From positions 2,728,001 through 2,792,000 of the forward strand of contig CP121321.1 in NCBI GenBank assembly GCA_043585095.1: a DNA stretch of 64,000 bases, read 5' to 3'. Position numbers and translations under genes: made by a program. Each line of letters begins with the position of its first letter. The stretch's first letter is position 1. The notes beneath the pieces were generated by a model. The model searched no databases and was not told where the DNA came from. It was given only the letters and a program-made list of their open reading frames with translations. The stretch is from JANQIO01 sp043585095 (GTDB lineage Bacteria; Pseudomonadota; Gammaproteobacteria; Pseudomonadales; Halieaceae). Positions 49,602 to 58,424 of this stretch are shown piece by piece.

Positions 49602-52154
49602 TCAAAGAGTATCTATACGCAGCTTTTCGGGAGACCAGTCCGACCAGACAGAATGCAAGGCTTCTTGAAAATCGCTAGCGAAGGCTTTTGCATCCATCAG
49701 TGGAGAAGCTAGCATTTGTGGGCGCAGCGCAGCACGTAGTTGCGCTAACGCTGCAATATCTGCTGCCTTCTCGGTGGCAAGCGTCACATACTCATCCTCG
49801 TTTGGAGCGACCCAGTCAGGCAAGCCAACATTGTTCATAATGCTCTCGCCGGCATGAGACAAGAACCTGTCACCCGCTTTCGTCACAACAGGCACACCCA
49901 TCCACAAGGACTCGAAGCTCGTTGTACAGCCGGTGTAAGGCGAGGGATCCAAGCCTACGTCCACTCTGCCATAGGCCTCGAGTAGGTGCTCCCGCGAAAC
50001 AGAAGCCTCAAGCAACAAGCGTTCGGGAGAGACCCCGTGCGCTGCAAAAAGCTGCCGCAGGCGCTCTTTAAACGCTTCATCCGTTAAAACCTGGTTCTTT
50101 AACAATATTTTTGAGCCGGGATTTGACAAAAGCACCCTCGCCCACAACGCAATCACCTGATCGTTCAATTTCGCGTAGTTGTTGAAACTTCCAAAAGTAA
50201 CGTAGCCATTTTCAAGCGCAGGGAGTGGCGCAACTTCAGGCGAGTCTTGAGGCTTACTTAAGCATTGATAAGTTCTAGGCAGAACAAGTGGTTTCTCAGT
50301 ATAAAAATCACTCTCGCCTTCGGGAATCACCCAAGGATCACCAATTATATAATCGATTGTGGGTAAGCCAGTGGTGGACAGATAACCAAGCCACGTGATT
50401 TGTATTGGTGCTGCTCTCATCGCGAATACGCCCAAACGGTTATGCGCTGTGTGCCCTGCCACATCAATCAAAATGCCTACGCCGTCCTCACGAATGCGTT
50501 GCGCGAGGTGCGCTTCGCTGGAGGAAGCGCACTGCCGCCATTCGTCTACAAATCCCTTGAAGAGTTCAGTTTGGCTGTCTTCACTCGCAACCGTCGAGTA
50601 GAGGTTAATTTTTACGCCTAGGCTTTGGAGCTCGCGCAGCACGTTGTACAGAAAGTAGCCGACCGGGTGGTTACGAAAGTCGCCTGACACGATGCCGATA
50701 CGGAGGGGTTCCTCGGGCGTTACCAACCAATCCTGATAAACAGCCGTGTTGGCAAAGCTGTCCTGCGCCCATTTTTCAGAAAGCTCCTTTATGGTCTCTG
50801 CTTTTAGATCAGGGTCATAAAGGTGCGTGAATATCCAGTTGCTGGCGTATTGTGGATTGGCTTCTGGCAAGGACAGTGCGCTGTCAAAATATTCCATTGC
50901 CTCGCTGTACTGACCTGTTTGGGCAAGGGTGCCCGCCAGATTAACCATGGAAGGGAAGTAGCCAGGAGCCTCTCGCAGAATGCCTTTATATTCGGATATC
51001 GCGTCGGCATATTTCTTTAAACGCTGCTGCGCAATCGCGCGTCGATTCCAGAGGGTGACATCGCTCACGCGCTTCATGCCAATGTTAGTAATTTCTAAGG
51101 CATCCTCCATTTTCTCCTGTCCCATCAACGAATCGACGAGTGTATTGTAGATATCTACGTTATTGCGATCGCCTGCAAGCAAGCGCCGGCATTCGAGTTC
51201 GGCATCTCTTAACTTGCCTTCGGCAAACGCCAACTCTGCAAGACCAGAACGCGCTCCAGCAGAGCTCGGTTTAAGACGGAGAGCTTGTGTGAACAACTTC
51301 CGCGCGCTGTCGTGAGAGCCTCGAGCCACATGAATACGACCGAGCACTGTAACAGCGGCGGCGGAATTGCCCTGAAGTTGAAGGGCCTCCTGAGCGTGCT
51401 TTTCCGCAGACTCTATATCCTTCGTTTCCAGCAAGGCGACTGCGATATTGACATGGTGCGCACATTCCGAAGGTTTTATAGCAATAGCCTTGTAGTGAGC
51501 GGCGAGGCTGTGTTGCAGTTGCCCTTTTTGCATATACCCTATGCCTAATTGGCCCCACGCCGCATCATTTTTAGGCTCTTGTTGGACAACTAGAGAAAGT
51601 TCATTGATTCCTTTGTTCGTCTCACCGCAGTTCAGGCAAGCTAGACCATGAAAATATCTTACTCGAATCATGCCCGGATGGTCTGCCAAGACCGCTGCTG
51701 CATTAGTTCTTAACTGCGGATAAGCCTCCTGCTCAGCCAGATTTTCAAGCACTTTTACCTGACTTTGCAAGTCGTCTTTTGTGCTCTCACCTGTCAATTG
51801 ATTCTGTAGCGCCAACAACGGTTTCGATCCTGGCAGACGCGCGATTGCCACGTTCAAAACTCCTTCGGCGGCTGTTTTTTCTCCCACAGCAAGCAAATGT
51901 TTGACATAGGCTGAGACAATTTCAACTGATTCCGGCGCTAGCCTTGTTGCCTCTGCGAGAAGCGGCGTCGCATAACGCGCGTTACCTGTTGTCACTGCGA
52001 TCTGCGCTAGAGATTGATATGCGCCAGCGCAGCTGGGATCGCCAGCTATTATCGCTTTCAAGCGCTGCTCTGCAGCGGCAACATTCCCGCTTCTCAATAA
52101 CGAATTGGCTTTGCTAAGCGCCTGATCGGAGCTTTCAGGTTTACTGGTAGACAT
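49602..52154 (-). CDS. TPR-containing GT41 (OGT/SPINDLY-like) protein glycosyltransferase
   Basis: 850-residue cytoplasmic protein. The first ~470 residues are TPR repeats (for example AYQSLAQIAVTTGNARYATP, AAWGQLGIGYMQKGQLQHSL, ADAISEYKGILREAPGYFPS). The C-terminal ~380 residues are a GT41 domain: LRIGIVSGDFRNHPVGYFLY (His after NHP corresponds to the OGT catalytic-site His), ILIDVAGHTAHNRLGVFAMR, PIQITWLGYLSTTGLPTIDY, SFNNYAKLNDQV (with the donor-site Lys) and GCTTSFESLWMGVPVVTKAG. Such enzymes modify Ser/Thr or Asn of proteins; some bacterial ones glycosylate flagellins or adhesins. It lies 183 bp downstream of a surface-protein gene, past a terminator, so that protein is a plausible target. 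Confidence 0.92.
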   Translation of the reverse strand: MSTSKPESSDQALSKANSLLRSGNVAAAEQRLKAIIAGDPSCAGAYQSLAQIAVTTGNARYATPLLAEATRLAPESVEIVSAYVKHLLAVGEKTAAEGVLNVAIARLPGSKPLLALQNQLTGESTKDDLQSQVKVLENLAEQEAYPQLRTNAAAVLADHPGMIRVRYFHGLACLNCGETNKGINELSLVVQQEPKNDAAWGQLGIGYMQKGQLQHSLAAHYKAIAIKPSECAHHVNIAVALLETKDIESAEKHAQEALQLQGNSAAAVTVLGRIHVARGSHDSARKLFTQALRLKPSSAGARSGLAELAFAEGKLRDAELECRRLLAGDRNNVDIYNTLVDSLMGQEKMEDALEITNIGMKRVSDVTLWNRRAIAQQRLKKYADAISEYKGILREAPGYFPSMVNLAGTLAQTGQYSEAMEYFDSALSLPEANPQYASNWIFTHLYDPDLKAETIKELSEKWAQDSFANTAVYQDWLVTPEEPLRIGIVSGDFRNHPVGYFLYNVLRELQSLGVKINLYSTVASEDSQTELFKGFVDEWRQCASSSEAHLAQRIREDGVGILIDVAGHTAHNRLGVFAMRAAPIQITWLGYLSTTGLPTIDYIIGDPWVIPEGESDFYTEKPLVLPRTYQCLSKPQDSPEVAPLPALENGYVTFGSFNNYAKLNDQVIALWARVLLSNPGSKILLKNQVLTDEAFKERLRQLFAAHGVSPERLLLEASVSREHLLEAYGRVDVGLDPSPYTGCTTSFESLWMGVPVVTKAGDRFLSHAGESIMNNVGLPDWVAPNEDEYVTLATEKAADIAALAQLRAALRPQMLASPLMDAKAFASDFQEALHSVWSDWSPEKLRIDTL

Positions 52155-52294
52155 TAGGCAACTTAGTTATTCATTCTGGGATTGAAGGGTGTCTCGCGAT
52201 AGTCGATGTCGCAGCCACACTTGTGGTGACGGCTCCTACGCCATTTCTAGAATACACCGAGAAGAGTAAACCGGCATTAAAAAGATCGTAAAAA

Positions 52295-52316
52295 AAAGGG
52301 GCCCGAAGGCCCCTTT
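52295..52316 (-). terminator. Intrinsic terminator of the secreted-protein gene
   Basis: A 9-bp perfect stem AAAGGGGCC/GGCCCCTTT with a CGAA loop (52304-52307), followed on the - strand by a run of Ts (the A run at 52290-52297). It starts about 22 bp after the stop codon at 52338, so it ends that transcript before the GT41 gene. Confidence 0.92.
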
Positions 52317-52337
52317 CAACAGCGTTGAGAAGCTGTT

Positions 52338-53720
52338 TTAGTTGTACGACACCGTATCGGTGCTCGCGTCAGACAGATTCACCTGCGTAGTCGCTACGCT
52401 GATGTTTCCGTTCGGCGCTACAACCGTAACGGTTGCTGAACAGCGCGTGCCACCCGTCAGGGTCACGAGGTCACTCGCACGCAGCACGAGGTTCTCGTTC
52501 GGCGCCAATGTACCGCTGGCCAGAGCCGTCGGAGTAGCCGTTACACCGTCTTCCGTTTGGAAGGTTATGTTGTACTGCGCCATAACCGGGTGACGGCTGT
52601 TGATGATCAGACGCTGGTTGTAGTCACCAAACGTTGTCAGGTAAGCCACCTCAACAGTCGTACCGTTACGAGCGATCTCACCTACGCCGCCTGCGGCCGT
52701 CGTAGAGGCCGGTGAAGACGTCGTGACAGCGTGTACCAAGTTTACGCTGGCTGAGTAAGTCGCGTCTGGAATCGTCTGACTCGTGCCATTTACTGACACA
52801 CAGAGAGGCAGACCATTCGCGACATCAACCGTCGTAGTCGCTGTGGTGAAGGTAGACGTATCAACTGTTAATAGGCCAGCACCGGGGCTTGCATCGCAAG
52901 TGCCGGTCGTGCTGCTCACGTAGTAAGAGCCCGCATCGGTAGCAAACGAGAAGTCGCCGGTGATCGTAACAACCGAAGTATTCTCTGTTACCAGATCACC
53001 GAGAACAACTACTGGAGCCAATGTCGTTGCCAGGCTAGCACTGGTGCTTGCGGTAGCAGTGAACGAACCCAGCGTTGCAATCGTTGTGGTCGCACCGTTA
53101 TCACTGAACAACAGGAAGTTCTCTGACACTTCTGCAGTTGCGGCCGTATTGGTGAATGAAACATTCAACGCTTCGCTTACTGAAATAGCTGAGGACAACG
53201 CTTGGTCAGATAGTGTAACACCCGTTTCATTAATAGCGTCTGACTGTTGTTCGTACACACGCACACGAACGTCGGCGGATGCGCCAGCCAAATTGATGCC
53301 AGCTGCAGGTAATGCGATGGTAAATGCATCTGTCTGGAAATTACCAGCGGCTGACAGATAACCGAACACTGCGCTGTCCTCGCCGGCCAAGCCACCAGAC
53401 AAGCTGCTGCTTGGAGCGCCTGCGATAGACACGGCGGTTGCAGCCAGGTCGGTCACAAATGTAGCGCCTGTCAGGTCAAGGCGAACAAATACCTGGTCAT
53501 TTGCTGCGAGGCCAACGCCAATAAGGCCTTGAACGTCTAGTTCGTTACCGGGGTTAGCAACGGTTTGCAAACCGGTAGTGGTAGGGGTCACAGATTCGCT
53601 AGCGATTGCCACACGATTCGGTGCTGTAGTGCTGGTCACATCAAGTGCGGCCATTGAATTGAGTGAGAGGCCAGTGGCTGCCGCGGCAACTGCCAGACTC
53701 AAACTTTTCTTATTGAACAT
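52338..53720 (-). CDS. Secreted Lys-free, Thr/Ser/Ala/Val-rich surface (S-layer-like) protein
   Basis: 460 residues from ATG 53720 (GGAG 7 nt upstream; the longer start at 53747 is rejected). A Sec signal peptide ends at SLNSMA/ALD. The ~436-residue mature chain contains no Lys, no Trp, one Met and three Cys, and is acidic and dominated by Thr, Ala, Val, Ser, Gly, with regular beta-type alternation and no repeats I could align. This composition is typical of S-layer or secreted lattice proteins such as marine gammaproteobacterial Slr4, to which length and style are similar; relatedness is not proven. It is a single-gene unit (own leader with a palindrome, own terminator) immediately after the T2SS operon. 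Confidence 0.75.
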   Translation of the reverse strand: MFNKKSLSLAVAAAATGLSLNSMAALDVTSTTAPNRVAIASESVTPTTTGLQTVANPGNELDVQGLIGVGLAANDQVFVRLDLTGATFVTDLAATAVSIAGAPSSSLSGGLAGEDSAVFGYLSAAGNFQTDAFTIALPAAGINLAGASADVRVRVYEQQSDAINETGVTLSDQALSSAISVSEALNVSFTNTAATAEVSENFLLFSDNGATTTIATLGSFTATASTSASLATTLAPVVVLGDLVTENTSVVTITGDFSFATDAGSYYVSSTTGTCDASPGAGLLTVDTSTFTTATTTVDVANGLPLCVSVNGTSQTIPDATYSASVNLVHAVTTSSPASTTAAGGVGEIARNGTTVEVAYLTTFGDYNQRLIINSRHPVMAQYNITFQTEDGVTATPTALASGTLAPNENLVLRASDLVTLTGGTRCSATVTVVAPNGNISVATTQVNLSDASTDTVSYN

Positions 53721-53747
53721 GCTGTTACTCCTAACTTTCTTGTTCAT

Positions 53748-53763
53748 TAATCAACGTTGATTA
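53748..53763. promoter_or_regulatory. 16-bp perfect palindrome in the leader of the surface-protein gene
   Basis: TAATCAACGTTGATTA is its own reverse complement and lies 27 bp upstream of the start codon at 53720. It could be a dimeric repressor's operator or, as RNA, a short hairpin with a small loop. A second 15-nt symmetric element, AAATCTT-C-AAGATTT, lies ~150 bp further upstream near 53910-53924. Confidence 0.55.
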
Positions 53764-53989
53764 GCCTAGTGACTGGAGTAAAGAGTCCCCTGCCCCCTGT
53801 AGCTAGATTTGGATTATCCATGGTCGAGCACAAGAATCAAGCGCTCTTGCGCCTTTCCACTACACTTTCTCGATCTCAAAATAGCATGAAATCAGCGCGT
53901 TACAACTAAAATCTTCAAGATTTCATGGATTGTGATGGATTTCACACTTTATAAAGAGGCCTTTTCTTGAACGTCCAAGAAGCATACCT

Positions 53990-56209
53990 CTATGGATCAA
54001 CAATTCTTGCGTTCGAATCGATAACCAGGGAGTTCGTAAGCTGTCGAGTAATTTCCTCTGCATCCTCAGGCCGCTCCATCACATAGGGAATGATCATGAT
54101 CAGCAGCTCTCTCTGGTCCTGAATCTCGCCGTCTGAGCGAAACAGCCCGCCGACGCCGGGTAGCGAACCAAAAAACGGCACGCCGGTTTCGTTATCACTG
54201 GTGTTACTAGAAATCAGCCCGCCCAGCAGAATTGACCCTCCATCCCGCAAGGTGACGGTGGTCGCCAAACTGCGATTTCGAATCGTTGGTGAATCGATGC
54301 CACTGGTTTCATTGATCTCAGCTTCACTGAGCTCCTGAGTGACTTCGATATCGACAAAGCCGGAGTTGTGCACGATAGGCTTAATCATAAGCTTTACACC
54401 TGTGCTGCGGTAAACCACCTCCTGTAAAAGAGGCGCATCAGGATTGAGTGAGCTCTGGGATGCCGTGGTGAGTACGGGAATTTCGTCACCCACGTCGATG
54501 GTTGCCGTTTGACCGCTTTTTACCATGAGCCGCGGCCGCGAGCGAATTTCTGCCCGGCGATTCTCGTATAGGACCTTTAATATGGCGCGCGTTTCGCCAG
54601 CCTTATTTAATGTTGCCGAGAACGCTGAGGATCCAGAATCAATCAGCCCCAGAGTCCCGTAGGTCAAGCCGTAGCGATCCAAAGTCGTATTGGCGAGGAA
54701 TTGAAAGCTACTGGTATCTGTATCAGATAGAGAAATCTCGGCAAGCAGCACTTCAACCAGCACCGAAGGCGCGAGTTCGTCCATCTCCTGAATGACAGGC
54801 AGCAGTTCTGACCATTGCTTTCCTGAGCCCCGGAATATGATGGCATTGCGATTACTGTCTACGACAAACTGATTGGCGCGCTGCTGAACGTCACCACGAC
54901 TTGGGCGGTCAGAACTTTCGCTAGCGTCCGGCCTGGCTGGCTGCGCATTGCCATCGCCGCCGGTCAGATTGTTAAGAAGCTCCACGATGTAAGATGCCTG
55001 TGTGCTATTAACTTCGTAGCTGAAGATTCCATCCTCTACGGCAAGTTGTTGGCGTCGATCAATCTTCCTGGCCCAATCCTGCACATGATTCAGCGTGTCG
55101 TAATCTGAGGCAAACGCAACAAGCTGGTTACTGCTCTTTAAGGGAATCAAGAGGATCGCGCCAAAGGGTGGTCGCATATTGACGTCATAACCTTCGGACT
55201 TGAGAACATTGCTCAAATCACTGGCAAGATCCTCGACCTCGACATAAGCCGGCTCAATGCTGATTGAATAACGACCACGCATGTGTGGCTGATCCAGAAC
55301 TTCTATCATCGCCAACGCCTGCTGGACAGCACTGGCCTTTCCACTCAACAGTATTGAGTTCCTAACCGGATCTTCGCGGACTGCAACGTTCTGCCCACTC
55401 ATGCCAATTGTCAGCCAGTTTTTAATCTTGTTGGGCTCTACAGCCTTTAGTGGAACAAATACAAACACTGGCCGGTGGCTGTCGGGAACCTCGGGCAGCG
55501 CTCTACCTGAGACCAGGATGGGGATATCGCTGCTTTCGACATTTTTATCTATATTGAAGACATAAATACCCTGCTCGTAACGAATGCGAACCCCATAATC
55601 CGTTAGCGTTCTTCGGGCAATAAGGAACAAATCCTTTGGGCTGACTGCCTCTTGCAGCCTAAGCGTTACCAGGTCTGACTGCGCACGAATGGCGCTGTCC
55701 AGTGAATAGGCGAGACCCAATTGCTCACCAAAAACAACATCTATAAATGCTGGCAGTGGGATGTTGTTGTAGGCGCCCGCGATGTCTTCGCCGGTAAGAT
55801 CGGGCACATAATCCTGATCAGTCGTCACTGCAACCGTGTTCAGCGTTGGCAAACGCGCGCCCGGCGTGATGCGCGTCTCAGGCTGAGACTGGGAGCCAGC
55901 GCCACTCGACTCGGAACCCTCTGAGGCTGAATCACCGGCCGCCTCCGTAGGACGTGCAGCAGCCTTTTCACGAACGGCAACATCGCCTTCTTTGTTATAT
56001 AGACCTTGCGTCTCTGGTCGCTCAGTGTCGCGTAGTGAGTTGCAGGCAACAGTTGATAGGCTGAGGACAGCAATCAGCAAACAGGCGAGGGGGCTCCGGG
56101 CCCACTCTGCGCGTACCCCAAAGCGTTTGAAGCCGGCCAGGCGCCAGGGCGGCCTGCCGAACGGTGAGCTTTCAGTGGAATTAAAGGTATGCATAGAGGT
56201 CAGATTCAC
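53990..56209 (-). CDS. gspD: Type II secretion outer-membrane secretin
   Basis: Secretin forming the outer-membrane pore, 739 residues. The N-terminus ends a lipoprotein-like signal LLIAVLSLSTVAC. The periplasmic N0-N3 domains run from ~145 to ~470 (DLTGEDIAGAYNNIPLPAFI; FVFVPLKAVEPNKIKNWLTI; IEVLDQPHMRGRYSISIEPA). The secretin core follows (RLMVKSGQTATIDVGDEIPV, TVTLRDGGSILLGGLISSNT, then PFFGSLPGVGGLFRSDGEIQ). Gene order places it last in the operon, as xpsD is. The lipidated end would make it independent of a pilotin's usual partner role; that is inferred. Confidence 0.95.
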   Translation of the reverse strand: MNLTSMHTFNSTESSPFGRPPWRLAGFKRFGVRAEWARSPLACLLIAVLSLSTVACNSLRDTERPETQGLYNKEGDVAVREKAAARPTEAAGDSASEGSESSGAGSQSQPETRITPGARLPTLNTVAVTTDQDYVPDLTGEDIAGAYNNIPLPAFIDVVFGEQLGLAYSLDSAIRAQSDLVTLRLQEAVSPKDLFLIARRTLTDYGVRIRYEQGIYVFNIDKNVESSDIPILVSGRALPEVPDSHRPVFVFVPLKAVEPNKIKNWLTIGMSGQNVAVREDPVRNSILLSGKASAVQQALAMIEVLDQPHMRGRYSISIEPAYVEVEDLASDLSNVLKSEGYDVNMRPPFGAILLIPLKSSNQLVAFASDYDTLNHVQDWARKIDRRQQLAVEDGIFSYEVNSTQASYIVELLNNLTGGDGNAQPARPDASESSDRPSRGDVQQRANQFVVDSNRNAIIFRGSGKQWSELLPVIQEMDELAPSVLVEVLLAEISLSDTDTSSFQFLANTTLDRYGLTYGTLGLIDSGSSAFSATLNKAGETRAILKVLYENRRAEIRSRPRLMVKSGQTATIDVGDEIPVLTTASQSSLNPDAPLLQEVVYRSTGVKLMIKPIVHNSGFVDIEVTQELSEAEINETSGIDSPTIRNRSLATTVTLRDGGSILLGGLISSNTSDNETGVPFFGSLPGVGGLFRSDGEIQDQRELLIMIIPYVMERPEDAEEITRQLTNSLVIDSNARIVDP

Positions 56210-56219
56210 TCAGGACGGC

Positions 56220-56786
56220 TCACGGCCAGTCAAACAGGCGGTACTCGACGATTTCACTGGTCTGTGGACCTTTGATTTCTAAATAGGTATCGGCAATACC
56301 AGAAACAGCCCAACCCTCAGCTATCTCCTCCTCCAGAGCGAACTGGTACAACCCTGCGTCTGTGCGTGAGGATAGCATGAGTGCTCGCATCGATTCCGGC
56401 ATTTTTACCGGCTGCATTACGGCTGTAAGCTTAGGTTCTCGCAGGATAGCGACAAGGTCCAGGTGGCGAAAAACACCCGGCCGGTCGGAGAGCAGCACGC
56501 TCTCGGACGCCTCTTCCGCCTCCTCAGCATCCACCACTTCAGCGGCGGCGATGCCAGCACCCCAGGTGCTGCTGTCAATGAGCACCTGCATAAGGGATTC
56601 GAAGGGTAGCTCTTCGAAAGACAGTGGCTCACTCATCGAAATGCTGCCCCTCGGCACACTTTGGGACCCAAACAGCGCGACCCAAAGCGCGCCCAACACA
56701 AGGCCCGCGCCCGCGGCATAGCTTACCCATCGCGCCTGCGGATACCTCAAAAGATTTTCTAACACCGTCAAAGCCTCACCGCTCAA
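56220..56786 (-). CDS. Type II secretion XpsN/GspC-like inner-membrane protein
   Basis: 188-residue protein with one membrane segment (WVSYAAGAGLVLGALWVALFG, ~20-40) and an acidic periplasmic part ending in a beta-rich domain (RHLDLVAILREPKLTAVMQP; VSGIADTYLEIKGPQTSEIV). It has no PDZ domain. It holds the place of xpsN, between gspM and gspD, where Xanthomonas encodes its GspC-equivalent that links the secretin to the inner-membrane platform. Assigned by position, topology and length. Confidence 0.75.
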   Translation of the reverse strand: MSGEALTVLENLLRYPQARWVSYAAGAGLVLGALWVALFGSQSVPRGSISMSEPLSFEELPFESLMQVLIDSSTWGAGIAAAEVVDAEEAEEASESVLLSDRPGVFRHLDLVAILREPKLTAVMQPVKMPESMRALMLSSRTDAGLYQFALEEEIAEGWAVSGIADTYLEIKGPQTSEIVEYRLFDWP

Positions 56787-57375
56787 TCAGAAAATATGCA
56801 GCAAGCTGCACGCTAAGCCGGTCGCCTCGCTGGGGCGCATAAGAGAGCTGCTCCACAACGACCAACCGCTTTGACCTCGCTATCAGGCCAATCAGCCTGC
56901 GCGCATCATCAGAATTGGCCTGCCCACTAATCTCAGCGTCAAGCCTCCACAGTGGGTCTTGCATTCCGGCTATGGGCCGAACATCCGATACCTCCAGCCG
57001 GACATTCTCCATTTCCGCTATCGCGGCCACGCGCCGCAGCCAGGACTGCAACTCCGCCCCGGCAAGGCCTTCGCTGCTCGCCAGCCAAAAGCTCTCCCGC
57101 AGTGCCGCTTTAGCCTCACGCTCCTGGGTCAGGAATGCTTCAAAACTGTTCTCGCCAACCTGTGATAAAGACGTAAGCTTCAATTCTCTGGCAGCAATTT
57201 CCTGAAAGGCCTCTCGTGCACTAATTCGTATGTCATCTGCCACCAGCACCAGATAGAGCAGGAATACGACGCCAACACCGAAGACAAGCCAGCGAAAACG
57301 CAGATTATCTTGCCACTGCCGACGCAACTCCGCGACGCCATCCGTTTCCATAATACGTGCAAGGAGCGCGCTCAT
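56776..57375 (-). CDS. gspM: Type II secretion protein GspM
   Basis: Inner-membrane platform protein that partners GspL, 199 residues. One membrane segment (FRWLVFGVGVVFLLYLVLV, ~27-45) is followed by a short coiled coil and a periplasmic ferredoxin-like domain. Overlaps gspL by 4 nt (ATGA) and the XpsN-like gene by 11 nt. Sequence is not highly conserved across the family, so the call rests on topology and position. Confidence 0.8.
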   Translation of the reverse strand: MSALLARIMETDGVAELRRQWQDNLRFRWLVFGVGVVFLLYLVLVADDIRISAREAFQEIAARELKLTSLSQVGENSFEAFLTQEREAKAALRESFWLASSEGLAGAELQSWLRRVAAIAEMENVRLEVSDVRPIAGMQDPLWRLDAEISGQANSDDARRLIGLIARSKRLVVVEQLSYAPQRGDRLSVQLAAYFLIER

Positions 57376-58424
57376 TCTGCGTCTCCGATAACCAATGACA
57401 CCTTGTGTTCTTCGGGTCTTAAGCCGGGCTCAATTTTAGCGCTGCTAAACATCTGGCCTGACTCCAGTTGCGTGATGGCTTCACGCGTATCCAGTTCCGC
57501 ATTGCTTAACAGAACCTGCAGACCATTCTGCTGATACTCCCAATCGAGAAGTGCGTACTCCTGTCCGGCCATGAGCTTCGTGAACTCCGCCACCACTTCG
57601 AGAATAGAAGGCTTCGTACGCACGCTTGCCCACTGCTCATTGGCTGCGCGCAGGCGCTCTGCCTGCAAACGATATTGCAGCCTTTCTCCCAGCTCTTCCT
57701 GCAGCGAAAGCACGTTGCTCTCCGCAAGCTGAGTGCGAAGACTGAAGGTGGCTGCCATGCCGACCTCTAAAGCAAACAGAAAAACAAACACTAACGAGAC
57801 TGCGGTCATCACTGCGGCCTCATCGGATATCAGGGTCCGCCAATTCAGCGGTGGCTCGGTCCAGGGCTTCGCTAACCAAACCGGCGTATCGCCTACTTCC
57901 CCGTGTTCAGATGCGTGGCCCAGCGTGCGCTCAAACATGCGCGACTCAGCGTCATCAGCCTGCGATATCTTCCATCGAGACTTCACAAGCTCGCCAGAAT
58001 CCCAGAGCTGATAATCGAAACCCACGGAGCACGCTCGCACCACGGGCCCGTGATCATGGGGCCGCAGCAGCGCTGCCTCTGGATATAAAGGCGACTGCCG
58101 CATCGGCAAGGGCAGCTCATCTCTAAGCGCATCTACCGCTTCACTGTCCCAGAGCCATATCGCTATGCGACTGTCATTAACAGAGCATGAATAGCTACCT
58201 GCCGCCGCCCAGGGGCTGACCTTTTCGATCTGTTGGGCAAGATACATACTCTTCGCCCCGGCGGGAACGTCGCTCATATCCAGCGTTATAAACAGGCAGT
58301 CGCTGCGAGGCACGAGCACAAAAGACTGCTCGGCCGGCCAGTTAAGCGTCTGTGGACCGTTAGTCCGAAGAAGGTAATGTGGTCGAGAAGAGATCTCCCG
58401 CGACCACTGAGACAGCTTGATCAT
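57372..58424 (-). CDS. gspL: Type II secretion protein GspL
   Basis: Bitopic platform protein that binds the ATPase GspE, 350 residues from ATG 58424 (AGGA upstream); a longer start at 58484 would lie in gspK. The N-terminal ~230 residues are the actin-like cytoplasmic domain (LFITLDMSDVPAGAKSMYLA, QIEKVSPW), then a membrane segment (AAVMTAVSLVFVFLFALEVG, ~240-260) and a periplasmic domain with the ferredoxin-like fold. It overlaps gspK by 65 nt and gspM by 4 nt. Confidence 0.85.
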   Translation of the reverse strand: MIKLSQWSREISSRPHYLLRTNGPQTLNWPAEQSFVLVPRSDCLFITLDMSDVPAGAKSMYLAQQIEKVSPWAAAGSYSCSVNDSRIAIWLWDSEAVDALRDELPLPMRQSPLYPEAALLRPHDHGPVVRACSVGFDYQLWDSGELVKSRWKISQADDAESRMFERTLGHASEHGEVGDTPVWLAKPWTEPPLNWRTLISDEAAVMTAVSLVFVFLFALEVGMAATFSLRTQLAESNVLSLQEELGERLQYRLQAERLRAANEQWASVRTKPSILEVVAEFTKLMAGQEYALLDWEYQQNGLQVLLSNAELDTREAITQLESGQMFSSAKIEPGLRPEEHKVSLVIGDAE

